The notes below the pieces were generated by a model. That model did not search any database, was not told the origin of the DNA, and worked only from the letters and a program-made list of their open reading frames with translations. Position numbers and translations under genes: made by a program. Of a stretch of DNA of 64,000 nucleotides, positions 31,730 to 40,459 are shown piece after piece (positions within the stretch are counted from its first letter, which is position 1; each line of letters starts with the position of its first letter). The stretch covers positions 2,728,001-2,792,000 of the forward strand of contig NZ_CP037934.1 in assembly GCF_004353225.1 (NCBI RefSeq), written 5' to 3'. The DNA is from Marinobacter sp. JH2. Lineage in GTDB: Bacteria > Pseudomonadota > Gammaproteobacteria > Pseudomonadales > Oleiphilaceae.

Positions 31730-33508
31730 ATGACAGAGTTCAGAGCACCCACCCGTGAGATGGCGTTTACCCTGAAGCACGTCGCGGGGTTTTCAGAAAT
31801 GACGAAAGCCTGCGGCTACGAAGATGCTTCCGAGGATGTCGTTTCCGCCATTCTTGAAGAAGCCGCTCGTTTTGCCGATTCCGTCATCGCTCCAACGAAC
31901 GTCACCGGCGATCAAACCGGTGTACGCCTGGATGGCGACTACAAAGTGGCTACCCCGGCAGGCTTTAAAGAAGCTTACCAGCAATACGCAGACAGCGGCT
32001 GGGCCAGCCTGCAGTTCGACCCGGAGTTTGGCGGTCAGGGCCTACCGTTCTCATTGGCGATTCCGGTTCAGGAAATGTGGCATGCCGCCAACATGGCGTG
32101 GGGGCTCTGTCCTTTGTTATCTCAAGGCGCCGTAGAGGCGCTTTCCGAGAACGCCAGCGACGCTCTGAAATCGCAGTTGCTGGCGAAAATGATTTCCGGG
32201 CATTGGACCGGCACAATGAACCTGACCGAACCACAGGCCGGTTCAGACTTATCAAATATTCGTACCCAAGCCCGTCCGGACGGCGATGTCTACCGGATCA
32301 AAGGTCAAAAGATTTTCATCACCTGGGGTGAGCACGACATGGCGGAGAACATCATCCACCTTGTGCTTGCTCGCCTTCCCGATGCGCCTCCCGGCGTCAA
32401 AGGCATATCATTGTTCGCCGTACCCAAGTATCTCCCGGATGCGTCCGGAGAACCGGGGGAAAGAAACGACTGCCGCGCCGTGTCACTGGAACATAAGCTA
32501 GGTATCCATGCCAGCCCTACCTGCGTCATGGCTTATGGCGACAACGAAGGCGCCATCGGTTATCTGGTGGGCGAGGAGAATCGGGGCCTGGCCTGTATGT
32601 TCACCATGATGAACAATGCACGGCTGACCGTTGGCCTGCAGGGCGTTTCCATTTCCGAGCGCGCCTACCAACAAGCGCGCGACTATACCTTCGAGCGAAC
32701 TCAAGGCACAGCGCCCGGCGAACAAGGTCTTTCACCGATCATCAAGCACCCGGACGTCCGCCGCATGCTGATGACCATGAAAACCCTGACAGAAGCCGCT
32801 CGGGGGCTTGCCTACACAGGCTGTGTGGCGATGGATTATGCCAACGCCGAGAGTCTGCCTGACGACATCAAAAGTCGCTATACGCGAAGGGCTAACCTGC
32901 TGACACCACTGGTTAAAGGGTGGTGTACAGAAATCGCGCAGGAAGTTACCTCCCTGGGCATTCAATGTTACGGCGGCATGGGCTTCATCGAAGAGACCGG
33001 CGCCGCGCAGCACTATCGTGACGCTCGAATTTTACCCATATACGAAGGCACAAATGGCATTCAGGCCCTTGATCTGATCGGTCGTAAAACGATCCGGGAC
33101 AATGGCCAAGCCATGGCCGAGCTGATGGATGATATTCGCCCGTCCACCGGTCCGGTGCAAAGTCGCTCCGTGCTCTCTGCTGACCGTCAGGCTAAATTTG
33201 ACCAAGCGGTGGCGTTCCTCGAAGATGCCACCAGAATCGTTCTGGAACGCGGCAATGACGACCAATTCACAGGTGCCGTTGCCTTCGACTACCTGATGCT
33301 TAGTTCCATCGTGACCGCAGGCTGGCTGATGCTCAAAGCCGCTACCGCCGCCGAAAATGATCCGGCTGACCAAAGCTCTTTTGCAGCAAACAAACTGGCC
33401 ACCACGAACTTTTTCGTCGATCACATCTTGCCTCGCTGCACTGCGCACCTGAGCTCGATTCGATCCGGGGACGACGCCATCATGGCGCTATCGGAAACAG
33501 ACTTTTAA
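31730..33508 (+). CDS. Acyl-CoA dehydrogenase, long form (DmdC-like)
   Basis: A 592-aa FAD enzyme, longer than standard short/medium-chain acyl-CoA dehydrogenases (about 380-400) because of an N-terminal extension and a C-terminal helical domain. Motifs: TGTMNLTEPQAGSDLSNIRT and IKGQKIFITWGEHD (FAD and substrate contacts), NARLTVGLQGV, and YEGTNGIQALDLIGRK, which holds the likely catalytic Glu. The size and layout are those of DmdC (methylmercaptopropionyl-CoA dehydrogenase) and related enzymes, which also occur in fatty-acid breakdown; the substrate is not fixed by sequence. Third gene of the operon, 11 bp after the SDR. Confidence 0.92.
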   Translation: MTEFRAPTREMAFTLKHVAGFSEMTKACGYEDASEDVVSAILEEAARFADSVIAPTNVTGDQTGVRLDGDYKVATPAGFKEAYQQYADSGWASLQFDPEFGGQGLPFSLAIPVQEMWHAANMAWGLCPLLSQGAVEALSENASDALKSQLLAKMISGHWTGTMNLTEPQAGSDLSNIRTQARPDGDVYRIKGQKIFITWGEHDMAENIIHLVLARLPDAPPGVKGISLFAVPKYLPDASGEPGERNDCRAVSLEHKLGIHASPTCVMAYGDNEGAIGYLVGEENRGLACMFTMMNNARLTVGLQGVSISERAYQQARDYTFERTQGTAPGEQGLSPIIKHPDVRRMLMTMKTLTEAARGLAYTGCVAMDYANAESLPDDIKSRYTRRANLLTPLVKGWCTEIAQEVTSLGIQCYGGMGFIEETGAAQHYRDARILPIYEGTNGIQALDLIGRKTIRDNGQAMAELMDDIRPSTGPVQSRSVLSADRQAKFDQAVAFLEDATRIVLERGNDDQFTGAVAFDYLMLSSIVTAGWLMLKAATAAENDPADQSSFAANKLATTNFFVDHILPRCTAHLSSIRSGDDAIMALSETDF

Positions 33509-33531
33509 TAACAACCAAGAGGTATCGCCTC

Positions 33532-34953
33532 ATGTACATTAACGGAGAATGGTTAACCGGGCGCTCTGAGCTCCCGGTAACCAACCCTGCAACAGGTGAC
33601 GTCATCGGGCTAGTGCTCGATTGCACAGATCAGGATATTGAGGCGGCCATCACGGCCGCCGATTGTGCTTTTAAAGAATGGAAAAAAACCACGGCGTATC
33701 ACCGCTCCCAATTGCTCTACCGGGCCTGGGAACTGATGATCCGGCAGAAGCGAGAACTGGCAGAACTGATGACTCGCGAACAGGGAAAACCCCTGAAAGC
33801 ATCCCTTAACGAAGTTCAGTACGGTGCAGATTTCCTACTGTGGTTTGCCGAAGAGGCCAAACGCGTATACGGGCAAAGCATTCCTTCCGGTAGGGAAAAC
33901 CAGCGCTTTATGGTACAGAAATCACCGGTTGGCGTGGTCGGCGCGATCACGCCCTGGAACTACCCGATCTCCATGATTACCCGCAAGCTTGCTCCCGCAT
34001 TGGCCGCCGGCTGTACCGTCATCCTGAAACCAGCTGAAAGCACACCCTTGTGTGCAAAGGCTATGATGGAAATTTTCGCCGAAGCAGGCTTCCCAGCTGG
34101 CGTGATTAACATGCTGACCGTGCAGGATCCATCCCGGGTGGGCGATGCCTTTTGTACCGATCCGAGGGTTCGCAAGCTGACCTTCACAGGCTCGACGCCT
34201 GTCGGTAAAAAACTGAACGGTTTGGCCGCTGCTAACATGAAGCGTGTCTCTATGGAGCTCGGCGGCCATGCGCCCGCCATTGTCTTCCCTGATGCCGATC
34301 CAGTGCATGCCGCCAAAGGCCTGTCTCTGGTGAAATTCTTGAACACTGGCCAGGCCTGTATCAGCCCAAACCGTATTTTCGTGCACGAAGATCACCTTGA
34401 ACCGTTCATTAAAGAACTCACCAGCCGCGCCAACCGTCTGGTGGCCGGTAACGGTATGACCGAAGGCGTGGGTATTGGCCCGTTGATCAACGACCAGGCC
34501 ATCCAAAAGGTTGATAGCCAGATTAAAGACGCCGTTGCCAAAGGCGCAAAGGTAGAGACCGGTGGCCTGCGTTTGATGGATAACGGCCTGTCAGACGGTT
34601 ACTTCTACGCCCCAACCGTGCTATCCGGTGTAACCCCTGAGATGAAAATCTATCGGGAGGAAACCTTTGGCCCGGTTGCTCCGATCATCACCTATCGTTC
34701 AGAAGATGATGTCATCGCTATGGCCAACGACACCGAGTATGGCCTAGCTGCCTATATCTACAGCAACAATATGACCACCGCCATGCGAGCGTTTGAAGCT
34801 CTGGATTTCGGCATTGTTGGCATTAACGACATCAATCCCACCAGCGCTGCCGCGCCATTTGGCGGCATGAAGAACAGCGGTCTCGGACGGGAAGGGGCTC
34901 AGGAAGGCATTGAAGAATATCTGGAAACCAAATTGGGGGGCTTCGCCCTTTAA
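33532..34953 (+). CDS. NAD(P)-dependent (succinate-)semialdehyde dehydrogenase
   Basis: A 473-aa aldehyde dehydrogenase of the GabD-like group. Catalytic Cys lies in NTGQACISPNRIF, general-base Glu in SMELGGHAPAIVF, cofactor contacts in TPWNYPISMITRKLAPALAAG and FTGSTPVGKK. It would oxidise a semialdehyde to the acid. In this operon a C3 semialdehyde, or malonyl-semialdehyde-CoA, is a reasonable substrate, since the product would be the substrate of the decarboxylase; that is inference. It is the last gene before a strong terminator, 23 bp after the acyl-CoA dehydrogenase. Confidence 0.92.
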   Translation: MYINGEWLTGRSELPVTNPATGDVIGLVLDCTDQDIEAAITAADCAFKEWKKTTAYHRSQLLYRAWELMIRQKRELAELMTREQGKPLKASLNEVQYGADFLLWFAEEAKRVYGQSIPSGRENQRFMVQKSPVGVVGAITPWNYPISMITRKLAPALAAGCTVILKPAESTPLCAKAMMEIFAEAGFPAGVINMLTVQDPSRVGDAFCTDPRVRKLTFTGSTPVGKKLNGLAAANMKRVSMELGGHAPAIVFPDADPVHAAKGLSLVKFLNTGQACISPNRIFVHEDHLEPFIKELTSRANRLVAGNGMTEGVGIGPLINDQAIQKVDSQIKDAVAKGAKVETGGLRLMDNGLSDGYFYAPTVLSGVTPEMKIYREETFGPVAPIITYRSEDDVIAMANDTEYGLAAYIYSNNMTTAMRAFEALDFGIVGINDINPTSAAAPFGGMKNSGLGREGAQEGIEEYLETKLGGFAL

Positions 34954-34974
34954 CCTCCCACCCCATTGTTTATT

Positions 34975-34998
34975 CCCGGCTTCTAGCCGGGTTTTTTT
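34975..34998 (+). terminator. Rho-independent terminator of the decarboxylase operon
   Basis: Arms CCCGGC (34975-34980) and GCCGGG (34986-34991), loop TTCTA, then seven Ts. Confidence 0.93.
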
Positions 34999-35003
34999 GG
35001 ACC

Positions 35004-35032
35004 AAAAAAAAGCCCCCGGCCGAGGCCGGGGG
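35004..35032 (-). terminator. Rho-independent terminator of the ligase transcript
   Basis: Arms CCCCCGG (35013-35019) and CCGGGGG (35026-35032) with a GC-rich loop. The eight As at 35004-35011 give a U-tail on the minus strand. It lies 33 bp after the ligase stop. Confidence 0.92.
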
Positions 35033-35064
35033 AACATAGCTACAGCATTACAACAAGTCTACCA

Positions 35065-36690
35065 CTATGCTGTCAGCTGACTCCTCAACACATGCTTTTG
35101 CAGTTTGCCGGTTGATGTTTTCGGCAGATTATCTGCGAATACGATCTTCTTAGGCACTTTAAAACCGGCCAGCTTGCTTCGACAAAAAGTCACCACATCC
35201 TCTTCCGTCAAACCTTCATTCCCGGATTTCAGAGTTATAAAGGCACAAGGAATTTCACCCCAATGGTCATCCGGGGCTGCAACCACCGCCGCTTCCAGTA
35301 CCGCCGGGTGCTCATAAAGAGTGCTTTCGACTTCTAACGTCGAAATATTCTCACCGCCGGAGATAATAATGTCTTTGGAACGGTCTTTGATTTCCACATA
35401 GCCATCGTTGTGCCATACCCCCAAATCACCTGTATGGAACCAACCGTTATTAAAGGCCTTAGCAGTTTCCTCTGGGTTACTGAGATAACCCTTCATCACG
35501 GAGTTGCCTCGGACAAACAGCTCGCCAATGCTCACTCCGTCTTTTGCAACGGGCTCAAGCGTAACCGGGTCTGCAACCATCATATCGGTCATAGACAAAG
35601 AGATAATGCCTTGCCGTGCCATCTTGGCCGCTTTGCTCTTGGCATCCATCGAATTCCATTCGTCCTGGAATTCGCAAATCAGGCTTGGACCGTAGGTCTC
35701 CGTCAAGCCATACAAGTGCACCACCTGCACACCCATGGCTTCCATAGCCTCAATAGTTGCGGCAGGGGGCGCTGCCCCCCCAGTTGCGGCTGTTACGTGC
35801 TGGTCAAACGGTTTTTTGTCTTCTTCGGGGGCATTAATGAGCATGTTCATAACCACCGGGGCGGCACAAAAGTGAGTCACACCATGTGTTGAAAGCGCCT
35901 CATAGATGGCCTTGGGCTGCGGTGAACGCAGACAAACATGAGTGCCCGCCACAGCGGTCACTGCCCACGGGTAGCACCAGCCGTTGCAATGGAACATCGG
36001 AAGAGTCCACAAGTAAACAGCACCTGCAGGGAGCCCGAACCCAATCACGTTGCTCATGGCATTCAAATTTGCGCCACGGTGATGATAGACAACGCCTTTG
36101 GGGTTACCGGTAGTGCCAGAGGTGTAATTCAGGGCAATAGCCTGCCATTCATCGTCAGGCATATCCCATTGGAAATCATCGTCACCGGTCGCCAACAAAG
36201 CGTCATAGGTCAAGGTGCCAATTAGTTCACCACCGTCGAAGTTCGGGTCGTCGACATCAATGACTGTGGGTTTGGCATCACAACCCTGGAGCGCTTCCCG
36301 AGCTCGGTCGCTGTACTCTTTATCGGTAAAGAATACCTTGGCACGACTATGATTGAGCATGAAGGTCATGGTCTTTGAATCAAGCCGGGTGTTTTGGGCA
36401 TTCAAAACCGCACCGATCATCGGCACCGCGAAATGCAATTCCAGCATTTCAGGGATGTTCGGTAACAAGGCAGCGACCGTATCGCCTTTACGCACCCCGA
36501 GCTTGCGCAGCGCCGAGGCCATTTTCAGGCAGCGCTCATAGGTTTCCAGCCAATTCCGGCGGATGTTCCCATGAATAACCGCTGTGCGCGAAGGATGCGC
36601 CAGGGCCGTTCTCTGAATGAAGGTGATCGGTGTCAGAGGCGTATAATTCGCCTCTGTTTTATCGAGTCCGACCTCAAACATATTTTCCAT
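35065..36690 (-). CDS. Acyl-CoA synthetase (AMP-forming), DmdB/AlkK-like
   Basis: A 541-aa ANL-superfamily ligase. The P-loop is NYTSGTTGNPKG, then A-motifs GLTETYGP and GWFHTGDLGVWHNDGYVEIKDRSKD, and near the C-terminus the adenylation Lys in PKTSTGKLQKH. It activates a carboxylic acid to the acyl-CoA using ATP. The length and the ATGGAAPPAATIEAMEAMG block are those of the group including DmdB (methylmercaptopropionate-CoA ligase) and medium-chain AlkK; substrate is unsettled. It is encoded 45 bp after the permease on the same strand, so both are probably one transcript, and it is convergent with the dehydrogenase operon. Confidence 0.92.
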   Translation of the reverse strand: MENMFEVGLDKTEANYTPLTPITFIQRTALAHPSRTAVIHGNIRRNWLETYERCLKMASALRKLGVRKGDTVAALLPNIPEMLELHFAVPMIGAVLNAQNTRLDSKTMTFMLNHSRAKVFFTDKEYSDRAREALQGCDAKPTVIDVDDPNFDGGELIGTLTYDALLATGDDDFQWDMPDDEWQAIALNYTSGTTGNPKGVVYHHRGANLNAMSNVIGFGLPAGAVYLWTLPMFHCNGWCYPWAVTAVAGTHVCLRSPQPKAIYEALSTHGVTHFCAAPVVMNMLINAPEEDKKPFDQHVTAATGGAAPPAATIEAMEAMGVQVVHLYGLTETYGPSLICEFQDEWNSMDAKSKAAKMARQGIISLSMTDMMVADPVTLEPVAKDGVSIGELFVRGNSVMKGYLSNPEETAKAFNNGWFHTGDLGVWHNDGYVEIKDRSKDIIISGGENISTLEVESTLYEHPAVLEAAVVAAPDDHWGEIPCAFITLKSGNEGLTEEDVVTFCRSKLAGFKVPKKIVFADNLPKTSTGKLQKHVLRSQLTA

Positions 36691-36735
36691 TTCGTTTAAC
36701 CTCTTGTTGTTCCCTTAGATGACGCTTTGCTGCCT

Positions 36736-38142
36736 TTAACTTCGGTCGACGACAGCATCTGTATCCGGTGCAGGTTCGTCATCTTGGTGATGTGTTGCTT
36801 TGTAGGCGTCTGCGAACCAGTTTTTTTCCAACACTAGCCATAACACGAGACCGATACCTAACCCCCATGCTGCGCCTTTAACGGCGAGAACCGACCCAAC
36901 AATAATCGCAACGCCTCGTTCAAGATTGGTTTCACGCTCCAGCATTTCGATGGCCAGATATCCACACAAATAACCCTGAATCAGCAACGTCAATGCCATA
37001 CCAATGTTGAGCCCTGGCTTAAATAAGGTCACAACGGGCACCAACACAATGGCGATAGTCATCCCCCAGTACAGACTGGTTGCACCACCCCAATAGCTGT
37101 CCATAACCGAACGCGGGTTGTTCATATAACGATTGATAACGAGCGCTTGACCGCCGGTCCAACCTGGTCCAGACAGGCTGATGAAAGGGGCAAAAATGCC
37201 GTGGAGAGTGTTTCGAATCCCTACGATGATACTGTTGCGGCGCGGACTGAAAACGAGTTTTTCGTCCTTACGGACACTATCAGCGTTCTTGAACAGCGAG
37301 TCCATAACCAGGATGTCGCCAAAAGCAATAATATAGGCAGCTAAAGCCAGTGGAATCGCATCAATAAAGTACTGAAACGGCGGCAGGCCTAGACCGATGA
37401 TGCTGTATTCCTGAAGGATTGTCCCCATCGGAATTGTCGTGAAGCCCCACTCGACCACGGGCATTTCGACCTCTCCGATGATCAGACCGAACACGTAGGC
37501 GATCAAGAATGGAATCGCTATACCGTACTGAGCCACAAAACGGAAAAAGCCATAGCGTGCACGCAGTGGTCCCGCCGTTTCAGAGAAGAGCATAAAGAAG
37601 CCGAGGACGGCCCCCGTCAGAATAGTGATCGGCATGGTCCAAACACGACCGTCTGCAGCGAATTCCCCCATCACCGCAGAGACCCCCGCCCCGATAAGGA
37701 TGCCCGCCTTTAGAGACATCGGCATTTTTCGTACTAACGAATCCGCCCCCTTAAAAACCCCGAGTCCTAAGAAAACTAGGGCAACGGTCAACTGGAGCGC
37801 AATGAGCGCCAGTATTCTGGCTTCCCCCTCGGGATAACCCATCAAAAATGCCACATACAAAGGAATACCCGCTGTAATCCAACCGGCCACCGTTGGGTCA
37901 CCAAAGTGCGTATGCAACAAGTAAAGTATGTTGTTGAAGAGTACGAAAGCAACCGCGATTTCAAACGGAATGCCTAACACGGACGTCATAAGTGCGGTGA
38001 TACTCAAAGGGACAACACAAAGAATCGCACCCTGCAGAATATCCGGAATTTCTAGTTTGTAGTGCACGAAGGGCACGCGTAATTTTAACGCCCCTAACGT
38101 CGACGGCTGCTCACCGCCCGTTGGTCTCTTCTGTAAGGACAT
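36736..38142 (-). CDS. Multi-pass permease of SulP/NCS2-like (UraA fold) type
   Basis: A 468-aa membrane protein with about 12-14 hydrophobic segments. The repeated layout, a conserved ISLSGPGWTGGQAL segment and GDILVMDSLF resemble the SulP/NCS2 transporter group, but there is no C-terminal STAS domain, and I do not recognise a named family. It probably takes up a small anion. Being in the same transcript as the acyl-CoA ligase, with a half-palindrome of the cluster type upstream, it is the best candidate for importing the carboxylate that the ligase activates. The start is followed by a short soluble stretch, MSLQKRPTGG. Confidence 0.75.
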   Translation of the reverse strand: MSLQKRPTGGEQPSTLGALKLRVPFVHYKLEIPDILQGAILCVVPLSITALMTSVLGIPFEIAVAFVLFNNILYLLHTHFGDPTVAGWITAGIPLYVAFLMGYPEGEARILALIALQLTVALVFLGLGVFKGADSLVRKMPMSLKAGILIGAGVSAVMGEFAADGRVWTMPITILTGAVLGFFMLFSETAGPLRARYGFFRFVAQYGIAIPFLIAYVFGLIIGEVEMPVVEWGFTTIPMGTILQEYSIIGLGLPPFQYFIDAIPLALAAYIIAFGDILVMDSLFKNADSVRKDEKLVFSPRRNSIIVGIRNTLHGIFAPFISLSGPGWTGGQALVINRYMNNPRSVMDSYWGGATSLYWGMTIAIVLVPVVTLFKPGLNIGMALTLLIQGYLCGYLAIEMLERETNLERGVAIIVGSVLAVKGAAWGLGIGLVLWLVLEKNWFADAYKATHHQDDEPAPDTDAVVDRS

Positions 38143-38519
38143 TGTTTTTGTTCTCCATCCAGCGGAATGTGGAAATGCAAAAGTTGAGGCTCAACCCCAG
38201 CAGAATACTAAGCATTACCACCCACTCAATCAATGGTTTTTACTTGGTTTTTAGGGTGTTTTTATCTGAAAACCGAACAACTTCTTCAGAGGAACAAAAA
38301 ATATCCAATAAATTCATTAAGTTAAAAGGCAGCCAAAAATCAGAGAAGAAATAACTAAACATTCTGTGAACGTGTTTTGCAGAATGAAACTCGGAGGGGA
38401 AATTCAAGAACAATGGAAAGAGAGATGGAACAGTTATTGGCTCCACCCAACGCAGGGGCTGGGGGATTCAATACCTCAAGGGAATTCAGGATTGGGGAAG
38501 CAGGCAGAGCAGATCCCCA
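38143..38519. other. 377-bp AT-rich intergenic region
   Basis: Lies between the permease start and the rlmE stop. Apart from a TACTTGGTTT half-site near 38241 I see no gene, no tRNA and no clear hairpin terminator. The stretch 38250-38350 is distinctly AT-rich and could hold the permease promoter. Confidence 0.6.
38227..38250. promoter_or_regulatory. Half-conserved palindrome upstream of the permease-ligase operon
   Basis: TACTTGGTTT (38241-38250) is identical to one arm of the 29484-29507 palindrome and is followed by the same TTTA. The other arm, at 38227-38236, matches AAACCAAGTA at only about half its positions. It lies 85-108 bp before the permease start. Confidence 0.45.
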
Positions 38520-39143
38520 TCAGCCATCTTTAAACCCCTTCGCCACCAAATAAACTTCACGGGAGCGGGCTCTTGAGGAATCCGGTTTGCGCACCGACAC
38601 CTTATCAAAAGCTGCGCGTACCGATTTAACGTACTCATCGTAGCCTTCACCGTGGAACACTTTGGCTACAAAGCTGCCTTTCGGCTTCAGAACCTGACAC
38701 GCCATATCCAACGCCAGCTCCACCAAATACATAGACGCGGCCTGGTCCGCAGCATTTACGCCGCTGATATTGGGCGCCATGTCGGAAATAACGACATCCG
38801 CTTTGTCTCCGTCCAACGCGCCCATGAGTTCGTCAAACACCGATTCTTCAGTAAAATCGCCCTGAATAAACTCAACGCCGGCGATGTTATCCATGGGAAG
38901 GATGTCCGATGCCAGCACCCGGCCTTTGTGGCCCACCAGCTTCGCGGCCACCTGCGACCATCCGCCCGGCGCAGAACCCAGGTCTACCACCAGTCCATTG
39001 GGCTGAATCAGGCGATCTTTGTCGTTGATTTCCAGGAGCTTATAGCTGGCGCGGGAGCGATAGCCGTCCAACTGAGCTTGTTTCACAAAGGGATCGTTGA
39101 CGTGCTCTTCGAGCCAGCGGTTACTGCTTTTTGAACGGGCCAT
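38520..39143 (-). CDS. rlmE: 23S rRNA 2'-O-ribose methyltransferase RlmE (FtsJ/RrmJ)
   Basis: A 207-aa protein of normal RlmE length (209 in E. coli). SAM site [16 protein letters not shown], catalytic Lys-Asp-Lys-Glu set in [29 protein letters not shown] and REVYLVA. It methylates U2552 of 23S rRNA. The start is the ATG at 39143 ([11 protein letters not shown]); a longer in-frame reading adds an Arg-rich tail foreign to the family. In many gammaproteobacteria rlmE precedes ftsH; here the gene after it is the permease region, so that linkage is absent. Confidence 0.95.
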   Translation of the reverse strand: MARSKSSNRWLEEHVNDPFVKQAQLDGYRSRASYKLLEINDKDRLIQPNGLVVDLGSAPGGWSQVAAKLVGHKGRVLASDILPMDNIAGVEFIQGDFTEESVFDELMGALDGDKADVVISDMAPNISGVNAADQAASMYLVELALDMACQVLKPKGSFVAKVFHGEGYDEYVKSVRAAFDKVSVRKPDSSRARSREVYLVAKGFKDG

Positions 39144-39291
39144 CGGAATAGTCTTCTGTTTACTGCGGGAAAGCGCCATTGTACGCCGCTGCCTACGCGA
39201 CCGCAAAAGCCGCGAAGCACCTGACAAGCATCAGGCGCACCAGTACAATGGCACCACAACGCCAAGCATTGCTTAACACTGGAAGCCAACC

Positions 39292-40020
39292 GTGAAGCTG
39301 GACGACATCAAGAAATTGCATCAAAAGAAATATCGCCAATCCTTGGGGCATTTCTTGGTGGAAGGCGAGCACCTGGTGCTCGAACTGGAAAAGGCGGCGG
39401 CCAGCAACCCGCATTGGAAACAGGCTCAATTGCTTGTCACCAGCACTTACCAAGACTGGCGTAGCCCTTGGCCCAAGCAGGTGATCAGTGATCGGCAAAT
39501 GGCTCAGCTGGCAGACACCAAAACCCCGCAAGGCATTCTCGCGGTGGTTCCTCTGCCCCCCGCCGCCAGCATCGATTCCGTAGACGGCAAAAAAGCCGTT
39601 TACCTGCACGAAGTTCAGGACCCGGGCAACCTAGGCACCATTTTACGCACGCTGGCGTGGTTTGGCGGCATGCGTTGCGTGCTCAGCCCCGGCAGTGTTG
39701 ACCCTTACAACCCAAAGGTAGTCCGCTCCAGCATGGGAGCTATTTTTCATGTGCCTCTGGAAACCGATATCAGTTTGGATGCCCTGAGTCAGCGTTACCG
39801 GAGTATTGCCTGTTTGGATATCGGCGGCGACAAACTTACCCAGCCCGGCTTTCAAAGCCACGATTGTTACCTGTTCGGTAACGAAGCCCGTGGCGTCCCT
39901 GCCGCAGCTTTAACCAAACTCAACCCCCATCGATACAGCATCCCTGGCGCGGCGGCGATTGAGTCCCTGAATCTGGCCTCAGCCGTGAATATGGCGACTT
40001 ACGAACTGAACCGCGAATAG
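39292..40020 (+). CDS. SpoU/TrmH-family RNA methyltransferase
   Basis: A 242-aa protein with a short N-terminal substrate-binding domain (SLGHFLVEGEHLVLE) and a SPOUT domain from about residue 95: VQDPGNLGTILRTLAWFG (motif 1), CYLFGNEARGVP (motif 2) and IPGAAAIESLNLASAVNMATYE (motif 3), which form the trefoil-knot SAM site. It probably 2'-O-methylates a tRNA or rRNA ribose; the target is unknown. The start is GTG with GGAAG upstream. Divergent from rlmE, so two RNA-modification genes share a promoter region. Confidence 0.92.
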   Translation: MKLDDIKKLHQKKYRQSLGHFLVEGEHLVLELEKAAASNPHWKQAQLLVTSTYQDWRSPWPKQVISDRQMAQLADTKTPQGILAVVPLPPAASIDSVDGKKAVYLHEVQDPGNLGTILRTLAWFGGMRCVLSPGSVDPYNPKVVRSSMGAIFHVPLETDISLDALSQRYRSIACLDIGGDKLTQPGFQSHDCYLFGNEARGVPAAALTKLNPHRYSIPGAAAIESLNLASAVNMATYELNRE

Positions 40021-40049
40021 TTTGCCCCGGCTGGAGCTGAACCAGCCTC

Positions 40050-40346
40050 TCAGCTTTCCGCAGGCTCGGGCTCGGGCTCGGTAGCCTCGACCAGCAATTC
40101 CGGCTTTTTCATGGCTTTCGCGAACAGGTCTTTGTGCTCGGCAATGCTCATCGCGCACTGCTCAGCCAAGTCTTCAGAAAGCCCTTCTACGTTTTTCTCC
40201 AACCAGAGCGCTACGTTCTCTGCCAGTTCCAGCACCTTGTCCCGGGCATCGGCTTCAGCCTTACTTTGAAAGAGCATGGTGTCTGGGTTGCTTAGCGCCA
40301 TTTCCAGTCCGTCCCGATCAGAAAAGTATAATGATTGCACTGCCAT
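40050..40346 (-). CDS. yebG: YebG family DNA-damage-inducible protein
   Basis: A 98-aa protein matching YebG: MAVQSLYF at the start, then SKAEADARDKVLELAENVALWLEK and AEHKDLFAKAM, with an acidic tail (EATEPEPEPAES). E. coli yebG is a LexA-controlled SOS gene of unknown biochemical role. A strong LexA box upstream (40373-40388) shows the same control here. Convergent with the SpoU methyltransferase gene. Confidence 0.9.
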   Translation of the reverse strand: MAVQSLYFSDRDGLEMALSNPDTMLFQSKAEADARDKVLELAENVALWLEKNVEGLSEDLAEQCAMSIAEHKDLFAKAMKKPELLVEATEPEPEPAES

Positions 40347-40372
40347 GAGGCGTCCTCGCAGTCGTTAAATGC

Positions 40373-40388
40373 ATGTATATTTATACAG
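40373..40388 (-). promoter_or_regulatory. LexA (SOS) box
   Basis: On the minus strand CTGTATAAATATACAT, against the consensus CTGT-N8-ACAG with an AT-rich centre; one mismatch in the last half-site, and flanking TA before CTGT also fits. It lies 27-42 bp upstream of the yebG start. Confidence 0.85.
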
Positions 40389-40459
40389 TAGCATAGTACA
40401 CGCAATTAGCCGAGGATAGGAACCTTGCTTACGATTTTAATCACAACCGATGAGGGGCT

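Noticed and set aside
33922..34506. Minus-strand frame of 194 residues
   Set aside because: Antisense to the semialdehyde dehydrogenase, no domain seen.
29579..34953. Polyhydroxybutyrate synthesis operon because of the PhaB-like gene
   Set aside because: No PhaA thiolase, PHA synthase or phasin lies in the window; the neighbours are degradative.
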